Below are positions 22,107-31,792 of a stretch of DNA of 37,676 nt, in pieces (the first letter of the stretch is position 1; each line of letters begins with the position of its first letter). A model generated the notes under the pieces. The model ran no database searches and had not been told where the DNA came from. It saw only the letters and a list, made by a program, of their open reading frames with translations. Location of the stretch: NCBI GenBank assembly GCA_014925825.1, contig JACGCK010000337.1, forward strand, positions 1-37,676, in the 5' to 3' direction. The stretch comes from Pholiota molesta. Its lineage: Eukaryota > Basidiomycota > Agaricomycetes > Agaricales > Strophariaceae. Both the position numbers and the translations under genes were made by a program.

Positions 22107-22617
22107 TGCTCTCCCGCACTTCCTAGGCTCCGGAAGCTTCCAAACTGTACCCGGAAGCCTACCTATAGTCAGTACCAGCCTGTACATACCTAATATATTC
22201 ATATTTCCAGAAATAGCAGCCTGTAACCACTGAACTAGATGCTACACTCCATGTATCTCCCCCTCCTCCCTTTCCAAGATCCCAAATCGAATTATAAGTT
22301 GCACCAACGTGTTCTCCTCGCCCGTAGCTTTCCGTAGATACCCAAATTGTGCCACAAATGTCCGTGCCTCCCGCCCTACGAGGTCGAAAACAGGCCGGCC
22401 TACCGGGCCGGCTCAGAGTTGCTCGCGCGCGCGCGAACAGAACTTTTGCGCGCGCGAGCAGACTTTTTCTGTTCGCGCGCGCAGAACTCATCTATAACAC
22501 CTCTAGATCACATATATAGTGCTCTTAAGGTGTGCCATATATGTGTAAAATTTCTTATAAGTATATAGTTTTGTCACATATATATGTAAATTAATTTTTC
22601 GGCACTTGGCCGAGCAT
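22107..22617 (-). repeat. TIR copy 4 (inverted, outer right)
   Basis: Nearly exact inverse of copy 1; differences include a short deletion at GGTCGAAAACAGG (about 22382-22394). Confidence 0.85.
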
Positions 22618-22629
22618 ATGGCCGAGCAT

Positions 22630-22638
22630 ACAAGCTAT
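22630..22638 (+). repeat. Right 9-bp target-site duplication
   Basis: ACAAGCTAT, matching 20146-20154. Confidence 0.8.
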
Positions 22639-22999
22639 GAACGTTTGAACGTTTGAACTTTCATGTTGCTTTCATGAGGCATGGCCACCAGTTTGGCCGA
22701 TAACATAAATTCAATCGGAGAATAAACAGTTACCATATCAAGTAAATAAATTGTTGATGTATTATATAAACAGACGTCCAAAGCGGATGGAATTAAATCT
22801 ACCTTGACCACCAATCATTACCTTCCATAGAAGGAAGCTTACTCCTACATTCCGTACCAATTGTTAAAGGCCGCGAGCCCTTTGACATTCCAAAAAAGAG
22901 TACGAGCAAAGTCTACAAACGCATCAAACGCACCAACACATTCAAAACCCTTCGAACCAAACAAGCGCATCAACAGACCCAAATTAGCCGAGATTAGCG
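22639..22999. other. Leader region of the gag gene
   Basis: Contains a TATATAAA-type sequence near 22764-22771 followed by the untranslated leader of the gag ORF. No LTR boundary could be fixed because the matching downstream copy is missing. Confidence 0.4.
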
Positions 23000-23782
23000 A
23001 TGGCGATCGCAAAGGTAGACAAGCATGTAGGGGCGGCATTCACACAGCTCTCTGAACCCCTGGGCGACAACAACTGGACAACATGGAAGACTAGAATGGT
23101 CAGTGTTCTCGAAGTTTGTCGCGTCAGGGATTATGTTCAGGGAACAGTCCCAAGTCCAGATGCTGAAATGTCTGAAGAAGATTCAGCTGCTTGGAATTTC
23201 AATGATTCGTTTGCCCGCACATTAATTCTCAATAATATTTCGGACACACAAGTTGTCCATGTGCAGAGCACAACGACTGCCAAAGAAATGTGGGATAATT
23301 TGGCCTCAGTTCATGAACCCAAGGCCCATTATCTTGCTTTCTTGATTCAACGCAATTTATTCCGCGCGTGCGCTGATGAAGACGATGATATTGCCGATCA
23401 TCTCAAGAAGCTCAAGAATCTATGGAAAAGGTTGACCTTTATGGATGATGACGATTTTCGGATATCCGATGATCAGTTCAAAACCATAATTGCCTCTTCC
23501 TTACCGCCTTCGTGGGATATATTTACGATGCCATATTTTAGAAAGCACAAGGACTCTGACGAGAATCAGTCCAAGTGCAAAATCAAATCTCAAGACTTCA
23601 TTGATATCTTAATCGAAGAATACCGACGCCGCCAAGTTCAAAGCCGGGTCTCGCCTCAAGTTAACGGATTTGGTCATGGAGCAGCGAAATGTCGACGCGG
23701 AAAGAAGTCCAAGTCTACTTCCACTGCACCGTCGGCCAAAAAGATAAAAGGTGGACAAACTACTTATTCATTCCAAATTTAA
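23000..23782 (+). CDS. Solo Ty1/copia-type Gag protein
   Basis: Intact 260-codon frame. The N-terminal region has the copia gag/UBN2 pattern: LSEPLGDNNWTTWKTRM, then VRDYVQG, NDSFARTLILNNISD, TAKEMWDNLASVHEP, DDIADHLKKLKNLWKRL, and a helix ending in SSLPPSWDIF. Near the C-terminus FGHGAAKCRRGKK looks like the second half (GHxxxxC) of a CCHC zinc knuckle, but the preceding CxxC is missing. The tail is basic (KKSKSTSTAPSAKKIKG). No protease, integrase, reverse transcriptase or LTR pair is found nearby. It is either a truncated retroelement or a gag-derived host gene; the complete open frame keeps the second possibility alive. Confidence 0.8.
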   Translation: MAIAKVDKHVGAAFTQLSEPLGDNNWTTWKTRMVSVLEVCRVRDYVQGTVPSPDAEMSEEDSAAWNFNDSFARTLILNNISDTQVVHVQSTTTAKEMWDNLASVHEPKAHYLAFLIQRNLFRACADEDDDIADHLKKLKNLWKRLTFMDDDDFRISDDQFKTIIASSLPPSWDIFTMPYFRKHKDSDENQSKCKIKSQDFIDILIEEYRRRQVQSRVSPQVNGFGHGAAKCRRGKKSKSTSTAPSAKKIKGGQTTYSFQI

Positions 23783-24217
23783 TCAGATAGAGGAATTAGG
23801 GACCCCATAGCCTATAAATACAGATATCAGAATTGAAGATCTTGTTACAATAATTCACAAACGAATAAAATGCTGCGGTAAATACGGCGGTGAAAGTATC
23901 AACCTCGTGATCGTCCAAATAACTTGAGTGGTGGACATGGTCCATCGTCGAAACATTGAACTGAGGTCCTGTTGATCAGACATAACATCTTGTCTACAGA
24001 ATTGTCGTGGAGATCAAGGTTGAAGATCAAGGTTTGTGTACCCCACAGTGGCCGGTGAGATGATTTCGTGATTCATGCATAAGTCGAGCGAGTCATCCAA
24101 TGCCAGGAAGCGAGCAAAGTTGGTGGGTATACGGCAATGGACGGCATACGAGCTCTCGAACCAATCATGAAGTGGGTAACATTCGGCTGGAATCGCATGG
24201 CGACAGTGATTCTAAAC
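23783..24217. other. 3' flank of the EDE1-like gene; includes a duplicated block
   Basis: 23810-23964 is the partner of 18948-19100 (CTATAAATACAG ... CGTCCAAATAA). The remainder shows no gene. Confidence 0.6.
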
Positions 24218-26909
24218 CTATGGCGGAATAACGAAAGAATCGTCATAAGACGGCGGAGGAATACTGCGGTCCTCCTGTGGCCCTGCTGGCCTGCCCCGGG
24301 CACCCGCGTCCATCTTGAGCCGTCTATTTTCATGCGTCAGCGAGTCGATCTGCTGCTGCATCCCGACGAGCTTCGTCTCGTTCGCCTCGCGCAAGTCCGC
24401 CATCGCGCGCCGCCCGTCCTTGAGCTGCTGCTTCAGCTGCTCGTTCTCCCTGCCCAGCTCCGCGGCCCGCGACGACGGCGCGTCGGCCGCAGACGACGAC
24501 GAGGTCTGGACGGTCATCGCCAGGACCTGCATATCCTGCACCTGCTCCTTCAGCCGCCGGTTCTCGCGCTGCAGCTCGTCCACGCGCGTCGGGAACTTGC
24601 TCGAGAGGAGCAGCTGCTCCATCGCCTTCTCCATGCTGCGCAGGTCCGTCTTCAGCGTCTCGTTCTCCTTCGTCGCGTCGCGCAGGAGCACGCGCAGCTC
24701 GCGGTTGTTCGCCGCGGAGGACGGCTCGGCCATCGCGTTGCTCATGTCCGCGAGGCGGCTCTTCAGCTGCTGGATCTCGGTCGTCTGTGTGCTCATCGTG
24801 CTTCGCAGCTCGGCGACCTCATTGCTCGCTTTGGTCGCGGCGGCCTGAGACTCGCGCAGGGTCGTGCGGAGCTGCTGTTCCTCCTGCTTGACCACGTCGA
24901 GGACGCGTTTCAAGCTCGCAGATTCGGTCTCCTTCGCTTCCACATCCGCAGTCAGACGGTCGATCTCCCGGACGTACTGCTCTTGCGAGCCGAGGCGGTC
25001 GTTCGCGGACAACATATCCGATACTGTTCTCTCCATATCGCGCAGCGAGGACTTCAGACTCTCGTTTTGTGCCTGCAATTTCACGTTCTTATCTCGGAAT
25101 TGTCCTTGTTCGGAGAGTTGTGCGCGCAAGCTCTCCACCAACAACTCCAACCTTCCCGTTTCCTTCTTGAATGATCTTTCCAGAGCTTCCAAGGCAGCGA
25201 TTTCAGGCTGCCGCGGAGAAGGCGATGGTATGGGCGTGGGTGTTCGCGACGGAGGATTTGCATGCGATTCTGCTTCAGGATCTTCAAACGGCGACAGAAA
25301 TTCCGCTGAGACTGCCCTCGGACGTGAGGGGCTTGTGAGGAAGGACATGGGAGAGGCCGATATTGCTGACAGAGATTGTTTAGGTTTAGGGCGATTAATC
25401 GAGGCAGAAAGCGACAACGAAGGAGGCGATAGGGGCATAGAATATCTGGGATTCGGCGTTGTCGGAGAAACGATGGTTGATGTAGTGCGCGCTCTAATTT
25501 GACGGCTATTGAACGCGATTGAAGCGCGATCCTTCTTGGGGACAGGTGGGGGTGGGGGTTTCGTCTTTAATGGAGGTAGCGGGGCGGTAGGCCCGACGAA
25601 CGAAATTTCGCTTTCAGCGAAGGCGACAGTAACGTTGGTGGGAGCGTTTCAGGTATTGGTTCCCCCGCCAGTCGTTGTCTTAGCAGATGCATGACAATGG
25701 CAAATTCGTCTAGCGTTAGACGGTTATCACGATTCAAGTCAGCCAGCAGCCTTAGCTACTTCGTCAGCACGAAGAAGTATTCAGGTCAAAAGCGACATGT
25801 AAGACGCACCATATACGCCCCAGTTCAGCTTGAGGCAGATCATATCCCATCAAAAATTTAGCTGCTGTAGCTGTCTCTATATATCCTTTGCGATCAGGAT
25901 CAAGTTGAAGAAAATGGTTATCGGCCTCCATCTTCTCATGAGGGAGGATATCCCACTGCTCTTGTTCCTGTTTGTCAACTAATGACGAAAAGGCGGTAGC
26001 ATCCAGCGATGTGGGTGGTGTTATGCGCGGGCTTGTTGGCGGTTGACTAGATGAAGATACTGAACGAGAAACGGGGGGTTGAAGAGAAGATGAATCGAGA
26101 AGCTGGATATCCATGAACTTGTCAGAGAGCTCTTGAGGAATGGATGTTGGAATGGTAGGAATAAGGCAGGATTGGAAGGCGTGAATAAGATACATGCCCA
26201 TGCAGAACTGTCGAAAATCCAGTGCGCCCCGACTATCTTTGTCCACGAGTCCTCTATAAAAGGATCAATATTCATTCAACCAGAAAATTCACTAAACGTA
26301 CCCGATTTTACGGAGCTGCTCGTAGGATAGATTGGATGTCATGAATGCAGACATAGCTTGACCTCCTAAAGGACTATAAGCCAATGTATGAATCCAATGT
26401 ATTGATTGTCAAACACACCCTCCAAAATACCTTCTACTGGTCCGGCAAGAAGGAACGCTCGCTTGTAGCTCTCGATATCGACGGTGCTAACGGGAGGAAA
26501 ATGAACATGATTAGGTTTCTTGACATCCGTAATTCCTTTCAACGTAGGAAGCGGACCAGCTAAACATTCGTCAGTTCGGCGTCCGACACGAGGGGAGAAC
26601 AATTTCAAGAAAGCCGAAATACTGCTTACTTTTGCGCAAGAGACCCGAATCCAACGCCTCGCCTGCCTGCGCCCACCCCATCAGCCGAATAGCCATCGCC
26701 ACCTCGTCCTTTGACAGCTCCCCACTCCCATTCTGGTCCGCGAGATTCCAGATATCGCGCAGCTGCTCCACCGTCAGACCGCTGCGCCCGAAGAAGTCGA
26801 CGGCAAGATTCGCGGGGAGCGCACCGGCCTCTTCGCACTTCGCAATCTTCAAAAGCTGCGCGGCGAGGTCGGCCTCGTCGTCTGACGCCGCAAACGCCTG
26901 GGTGGACAT
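24218..26909 (-). CDS. EDE1: EDE1/Eps15-like endocytic scaffold with EH domains and coiled coil
   Basis: Early endocytic adaptor of the Ede1/Eps15 family; EH domains bind NPF motifs of coat proteins. Minus-strand exons: 26909-26630 (EH1: FFGRSGLTVEQLRDIWNLAD, QNGSGELSKDE calcium loop), 26559-26431 and 26365-26302 (start of EH2: ESYKRAFLLAGPVEGGQAMS), 26253-25810 (end of EH2: LVDKDSRGALDFRQF; Ser/Pro linker; start of EH3: FLQLDPDRKGYIE), and 25750 onward (LLADLNRDNRLTLDEFAIV). Introns are 70, 65, 48 and 59 bp. After LLSPSLK near 25.63 kb the frame continues only after a one-base shift, as SFVGPTAPLPPLKTKPPPP; without it translation stops at 25567. The rest is a Pro/Ser linker, then about 300 residues of coiled coil (ALEALERSFKKETGRLELL onward), ending IPPPSYDDSFVIPP. 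No UBA domain is seen. Confidence 0.82.
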
Positions 26910-27684
26910 GGGAGATGAGGAAATAATGAATATTGGGGTATCGAGGTGACTTTAAGTCCCAGGAGGGCCCTGGTTGTCCGCTGCGCAGCCGCAAGCACAG
27001 CGTTCGCTTCTGTACCTTGGAGTGCTTCGGGTCTTCTTCTCGTTCGAGTTGGATCACTGCATGAGATCTATCATGCGTTTCGAGAGCCTTGGTAAGTATG
27101 ATATCAGGCTAGAGAGGAATAGAATTGACAGCGGAAGGATCGTGGTTGACGTTGAAGCTCAAGACCGTGCGTGCACGAGCGTCTAGTTCAGGGACATTGA
27201 CAAGCATCTCCGTTTGGTCTTGGCAGTGCATGCTCGCTCGTGCGCGTGCCTCGATACAGCCTCTACTTACTTGCACATGCGATACTTGCACTTTTTATTA
27301 TTTGCCCCACTGTCTGTGGAAATCGATACTTAAACGCTCGATGGAAGAAAATATTATTTTATATTTCAGAAATACAATGACAATGGGTTTTTTTTTCTAA
27401 AACTACAACGAAAGTATCAGCATACAAGTTGGCCCTCCTACCGTAAGTCATGGTTTTTAGTAATAGAATTCTGGGACTCCTACATAGTAGTAACCTAGCG
27501 TTGACGATACTCGATTTCAATTGCAAAGGTCGCTGGAGCGCATTGGGCGGAGTGATACGACGCATCATCGTCATCAATATTGTTGCTGGTGTTGTTATTA
27601 TCATCGACTTGGGCGTAGTGCGTGAGGACCGAGAAATGTTGAGCTCGTTGTATAGGGAGAAGAACCGGCGCCTACAGATAAAAT
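26910..27684. other. Intergenic: EDE1-like promoter and kinase 3' flank
   Basis: 775 bp with no supported gene. The part next to 26909 should be the minus-strand promoter of the EDE1-like gene. Confidence 0.45.
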
Positions 27685-29209
27685 TCAAAGTTCAAATGCC
27701 AGCTGCTGTAGACGATGTTTTACATCGTTGATATCCGGACGTTTCGTAGGATCTGTGACCCAACACATGGTGAGAGTTCCCCAGCATTCATCCGTCAATA
27801 ATGGTGCTTGTGCGGGTCTTGAAGGAGATTTATTGCTGCTTTTGAAAATCTCAGCGACTATTGCATGCTCAGATCGCAAGTGTGCGTATGGGTGCATTCC
27901 CGTAATGGCCTATAGCAGAGCGTAGAATTTAGTAGAACTAAAATTTCGAAAGATTATCCACTGACATAAAATGCGACGCTGCCAAACGAGTAAACATCGC
28001 TGGACATTGCTGGCGTAGCATCTTGCAATAGCTCAGGGGCAATCCACCTCGCAGAGCCTCCAACCTTGGATGTGAAGAAAGAGGGCCCCTGAAGCTCGTC
28101 AATGACATTGGAGAGCCCAAAGTCGCTGAGATGCGCAGTGTCATTGTCCATTAAGACGTTGACCTATTGTTCACAGCATTATAACCGAGGAAGGAGTTTG
28201 AATGCTAAGCTGACATACTGGTGTCAGGTCGCCATGAATAACCTTTTGCGAATGCACTAAAGAAAATAGGTATTGTAGTTAATATTGTAACTGTATGGAT
28301 AGATTGAGTTCGAAGATGATTCACGGTATGACAGCCCATCTGCGATATCGATGCACTGGAATGGTGGTTTAATCAGCTTTTCATGCCTACAATGCAGAGA
28401 TATGGATTGAAAATTACAATGTTCAAGCGCTGTTGAAGATTTAAATTGTCCGTTTCCTTCTCGAGGTAATCAGAAAGGGTTCCCTGGCTCATCCACTGGC
28501 AAACCATTGAAGTTTTGCCAAAGTCAGATGTAACTCCAAGAAGGGATACAATATTGGGGTGATTAAGATTTCCCCAGATACGCAGTTCTCTTCGCAGTCT
28601 CTGCGTGAATATTTGAATAAGCACAAATATATCCGCAATGACATCAGAACTACATACCTTATCCAGCTTTTCGATATTTGCTTGGCCATATATATGCGAA
28701 CGAAGCTCCTTGATAGCAACCTAGACGAATCTCGTCAGCCTGCTGCATGTGAGGTTCATGAAAGTAACACCTTCGACCTTTGTCGGTGTTGGATCCGTCA
28801 CCCAGGACCCCATGTATACGTCTGCAAAGCTTCCTCCTCCAACTGGACATTCTTTGGTGACCTTTCCACTAAGGTCGTTTAGCTGCGCGTACGCGAATGG
28901 GTTTACCCCAGGATGACTGGTTGGAATGGTAGGACTTATCAAGAATGACTCGGCAGATTCTTTTGCCGAGTTCAAAAAGCGCCGGTCGAGTGGTTGAAGA
29001 GTGTCGCTGACGTCTTGCTCCGGCGGACTGGAGACCACCTGCTGTGGTGATGGAAACCGTGTGGGCGTTGGCGTTCGCGATGTCGGATTTCCGTGCGATT
29101 CTGCTGCAAGATCTTCGAGCGGCGATAGTAGGTCTGCTGAAGCTGCTCTAAGTATCGAGGGACTTGGGAGGAAGGAAATAGGGGGGCTGATCTTGTTGAG
29201 AGTAATTGT
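27685..29209 (-). CDS. TKL-type protein kinase with an EDE1-derived N-terminal linker
   Basis: Complete kinase domain on seven exons (minus): up to 28778, then 28720-28658, 28600-28418, 28355-28325, 28256-28219, 28163-27966, 27909-27685, all phase-consistent with GT-AG introns. Motifs in order: VGGGSFADVYMG (Gly loop), VAIKEL (Lys), RRELRIWGNLNHPNIVSLLG, VCQWMSQGTLSDYL hinge, VIHGDLTPVNVLMD catalytic loop, LSDFGLSN (DFG), GSARWIAPELL, DVYSFG and CWVTDPTKRP. This is the pattern of the TKL/Ser-Thr kinases abundant in Agaricomycetes. The catalytic loop has Thr where Lys is usual (HGDLTP). Its first exon is open back to 29209 and reads SFLPSPSILRAASADLLSPL, LEDLAAESHGNPTSRTPTP, homologous to the linker of the EDE1-like gene. 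No in-frame ATG exists in that exon, so the true start must lie on an upstream exon that I could not place. Confidence 0.82.
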
Positions 29210-29850
29210 TTACGTTTAGGGCGGTTAATCGAAGCAGGAGGCGATAAACTTGCATGCGTGGTTGATGACACAGTATGCGCTCTCGCTCTAATTTGACGCC
29301 TATGAGATATTCGTAAAGAGCGGTCTATCTCGGGGACCGGTGAGGATGAGGGTGGGAGCCGCGGTCCAGCCTTCTCTGGAAGTGTCGATATATGCGAAGA
29401 ACGAGATGCGACTCAAGGGAGGGCGACAATAATGAGGCAGGGAGGTTTCCGGTATTCGTTCACCTGTCAGTCTTTGCTTGAGTAGATGTATGACGATAGC
29501 AAAGTCATCTGGCGTTAGACGGCTATCACGATTCAAATGTGCTAAAAGCCTTAACAATTTATCAATGTCAAAGATTCAAGTCAAGAGCGACAAGCAAAGA
29601 CACACACCATACGCGCCCCAGTTCGGCTTGAGGCAAACCATATCCCATCAGAAATCTAGCTGCTATAGCCGTTTCTATAAAACCTTTGCGATCAGGATCG
29701 AGTTGAAGGAAAAGATATTGGCTTCCATCCTTTCGTGAGGGAGAATATCCCCTTGCTCTTGTCTATCGGAGAGATCGGATGTTCAGAAACTCGAACTGGT
29801 CGCAGAGCTCTTGAGAAATGATGGGATTGGTGGAGGCGCTAGTCAACAAG
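29040..29850 (-). pseudogene. EDE1-like relic (EH3 and linker)
   Basis: Minus-strand copy of about 25.2-26.15 kb. Recognisable pieces are ISQELCDQFEFLN (compare IPQELSDKFMDIQ), DILPHERMEAN, RKGFIETAIAARFLMGYGLP, HLNRDSRLTPDDFAIVIHLL, GERIPET, the Pro-rich VPEIDR linker and ASINRPKRKQLLS. Compared with the intact gene it lacks the Ser-rich linker before EH3 and has one-base losses near 29.715, 29.445 and 29.185 kb, plus the shift at the end of EH3 that the intact copy also shows. The last part of the linker stays in frame with the downstream kinase. Homology ends near 29.04 kb, after RTPTP. Confidence 0.8.
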
Positions 29851-31219
29851 TGAATGCGGGACAGGAACGAAGGATCAGTGAAGTCTGCATGAAAAGGATT
29901 ATTGCGTCCAAAAGATGAATCTCGAGCTGGAAGAGGAATAGAAATGGGAATAGGAATAGGGATGGAAAGGCCAAATGTATTTTGTTGATTATGAGGGATA
30001 GTGATATTGGGGGAAAGTGATACATGATGCATAGCAGGAGGCCGAATAGAGGTATCGTGTACAGAGTAATTGTGAGAGTGAGAGCCTACGCGGTGCTGAT
30101 TTCGCCTGTTGGCACCTGCCCCTCCGGGACTCCTCGCCACAGGCACTCCGAACGCCGCTACCGCTCCCGAGCCTGAGATCGGACTCGCGCTGGCGGGGCC
30201 ACTCGAGCGTCGGGTAAGACCCTTCGCCTTGTTGGCCGGCAGGCGAGAAATGCGTGTCGAACAAAATGGGTTCCGAAGGGAAGAGGAGCGTTTCGCGCTC
30301 GTCCAGCTGGAAGAAATGTGGGCAGTAAGGTATGTGGTGCCCATGATGAAATTGCCAAGGGCGTGTGGAACAGGCGGAAAGTGTGCGTTTCAGTTGGGAG
30401 AGCTCGCTGAAAAGGTGCTGGTGGAACACCAAACTTGAGTAATCCCGCTCGTCGTTTGCGTCTTCCCCTTGCGGCGCACCCTAAGCTGGATGGATAATTT
30501 TCCATTCCGATTTATACCCCCTGTCCTCCGTTTGAGGCGCTTGTAGAGCTTCCAAGCAGGCAAGACCCTCAACAAACTGAAGAGACTGCGGAACAGCACA
30601 ATCCCGTGCTTGTATATCGTTGGTAGCGCCATGTCGATTCCCTCTGCACCTGGATGCCCAGTACTTACGAGTCTGTCGTCGAAGTCCATTCCAAGAGTCC
30701 AGGCCTCGAGAAGGATAAAACGCCGCGCGGGTTCGACTTTGACGCTAGGTATGTCGGGGACGGCATAGACCAATACCTGGTCATTGGGAAGTTCAGGCAC
30801 GACCAGAAAACTTGAATGTCAAGTACAAGTGGGCCTGGGGCAGGAGCGAGTGAGATGGCGCGGTATGGCATGCGTGCATCATTCGTAAAGAGGTCGCAGT
30901 CTGGTGTCTCAAGTTGAACTGTTCACCGTGAGTGGTCAAGAACAGATAATTAATTTGGAATTAATCATGAAATATTCGCCGCCCAGTTGGTTGGCATTCC
31001 GGATGGGTTACAAGAAGGACATCACAGAAATGAGAGATTCGGGGAAACAATTAGGTTAGTATATGTAGACCAACCGTGTTCCGAAGATCCACTTACCCAC
31101 TTGTCCGTTTTGGCTTGCGCGCAAGCGCCCTCCGTCACGCGTGCATCATGCAGGGTATAGAAGAACTTGGTGTAGAAGTGGAATGCGAGTTGGTCCGCCT
31201 TCTGGATATAGTCAGACAT
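29850..31219 (-). pseudogene. ATG13: Truncated, frame-broken ATG13
   Basis: ATG13 is the regulatory subunit of the Atg1 autophagy-initiation complex, with an N-terminal HORMA domain and a disordered C-terminal region. From ATG 31219 the order matches the family: KADQLAFHFYTKFFYTLHDA and KTDKW, an intron (about 31096-30920), LETPDCDLFTNDARMPYR, PLVLDIQV, ELPNDQVLVYAVPD, KVEPARRFILLEAWTLGMDF, ALPTIYKHGIVLFRSLFSLL, LPAWKLYKRLKRRTGG, LSIQLRV, ALPTETHTF, GNFIMGTTYLTAH, FQLDERETLL, then a Ser/Pro linker ending near GRNNPF. Successive segments lie in different frames; six shifts, each equal to loss of one base, are seen at about 30.91, 30.81, 30.47, 30.43, 30.36 and 30.32 kb. The rest of the C-terminal region is absent: homology passes directly into the EDE1 relic. 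Either a pseudogene or a real gene damaged by sequence error and rearrangement. Confidence 0.82.
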
Positions 31220-31792
31220 GTCCTCTCCGTTGTGTGTTCCTAGTCACTAACAAGGAACACCCGCCGTTAATGCAGCTGCAAGTATGAGCTTGTGGCCGTA
31301 GTAAGGCCGTACCGTACGACTTGCGTACGACTCGGACATAGTGGGAATGAATGACCAGGGAATCACTGCTCAAATGATCTCATCGCCCAGCACATGACCT
31401 CGCGATGTGATCTTCGCGGCCCTCTGAGTCTTGAAGCTTGAGGCTTGAACATTTGACCTTCTGTTCTTGCATTCTTTAAATCTCTTACTATTTGACAGGA
31501 CACAATATACTTTTATTTAATAGTACAACAGCCACAAGTACAATAGTCTAATGAGAATATATGTGAGATAGGAATAGATTGATTGGCCATTGCAGAGAAA
31601 TGGAAATATAGGTATAAGATGTGAGTATGATTGTAAAACGGAGATGGGCCAAAGGCCCAAAGAAGGGAGAAATGTGAGTAGGTACAGGAAATCTAAAAAA
31701 ATGCAATGAAAACAACATTGGCGAAAAGCCATCTAAAAGGAACAAGAACAAAAGACAGAAAGAGGACCCTAGTACATACTCATCATTGCCTC
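31220..31792. other. Intergenic, no gene recognised
   Basis: AT-rich spacer between the ATG13 start and the HMG-box gene stop (both minus strand). It must contain the ATG13 promoter. Confidence 0.4.

Larger units (their letters stand above)
20155..22629. mobile_element. Non-autonomous Mutator-like (long-TIR) element, duplicated as a palindrome
   Basis: A 2.5-kb element bounded by ATGCTCGGCC at the left and GGCCGAGCAT at the right, flanked by identical 9-bp duplications. It consists of two mirror-image halves, about 20155-21389 and 21391-22617, meeting near 21386. Each half is itself a long-TIR element: TIRs of about 507 bp (20161-20667 and 20876-21384 in the left half) around a unique core of about 208 bp (20668-20875). 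The same TIR therefore occurs four times in alternating orientation. Nine-bp duplications and TIRs of hundreds of bases are characteristic of Mutator-like elements. No transposase is encoded. The right end carries an extra 12-bp copy of the terminus (ATGGCCGAGCAT, 22618-22629). Confidence 0.85.

Noticed and set aside
20281..22491. Repeated 70-140 codon frames inside the palindromic element
   Set aside because: They are by-products of the CG-rich TIRs and appear in each TIR copy; none resembles a transposase.
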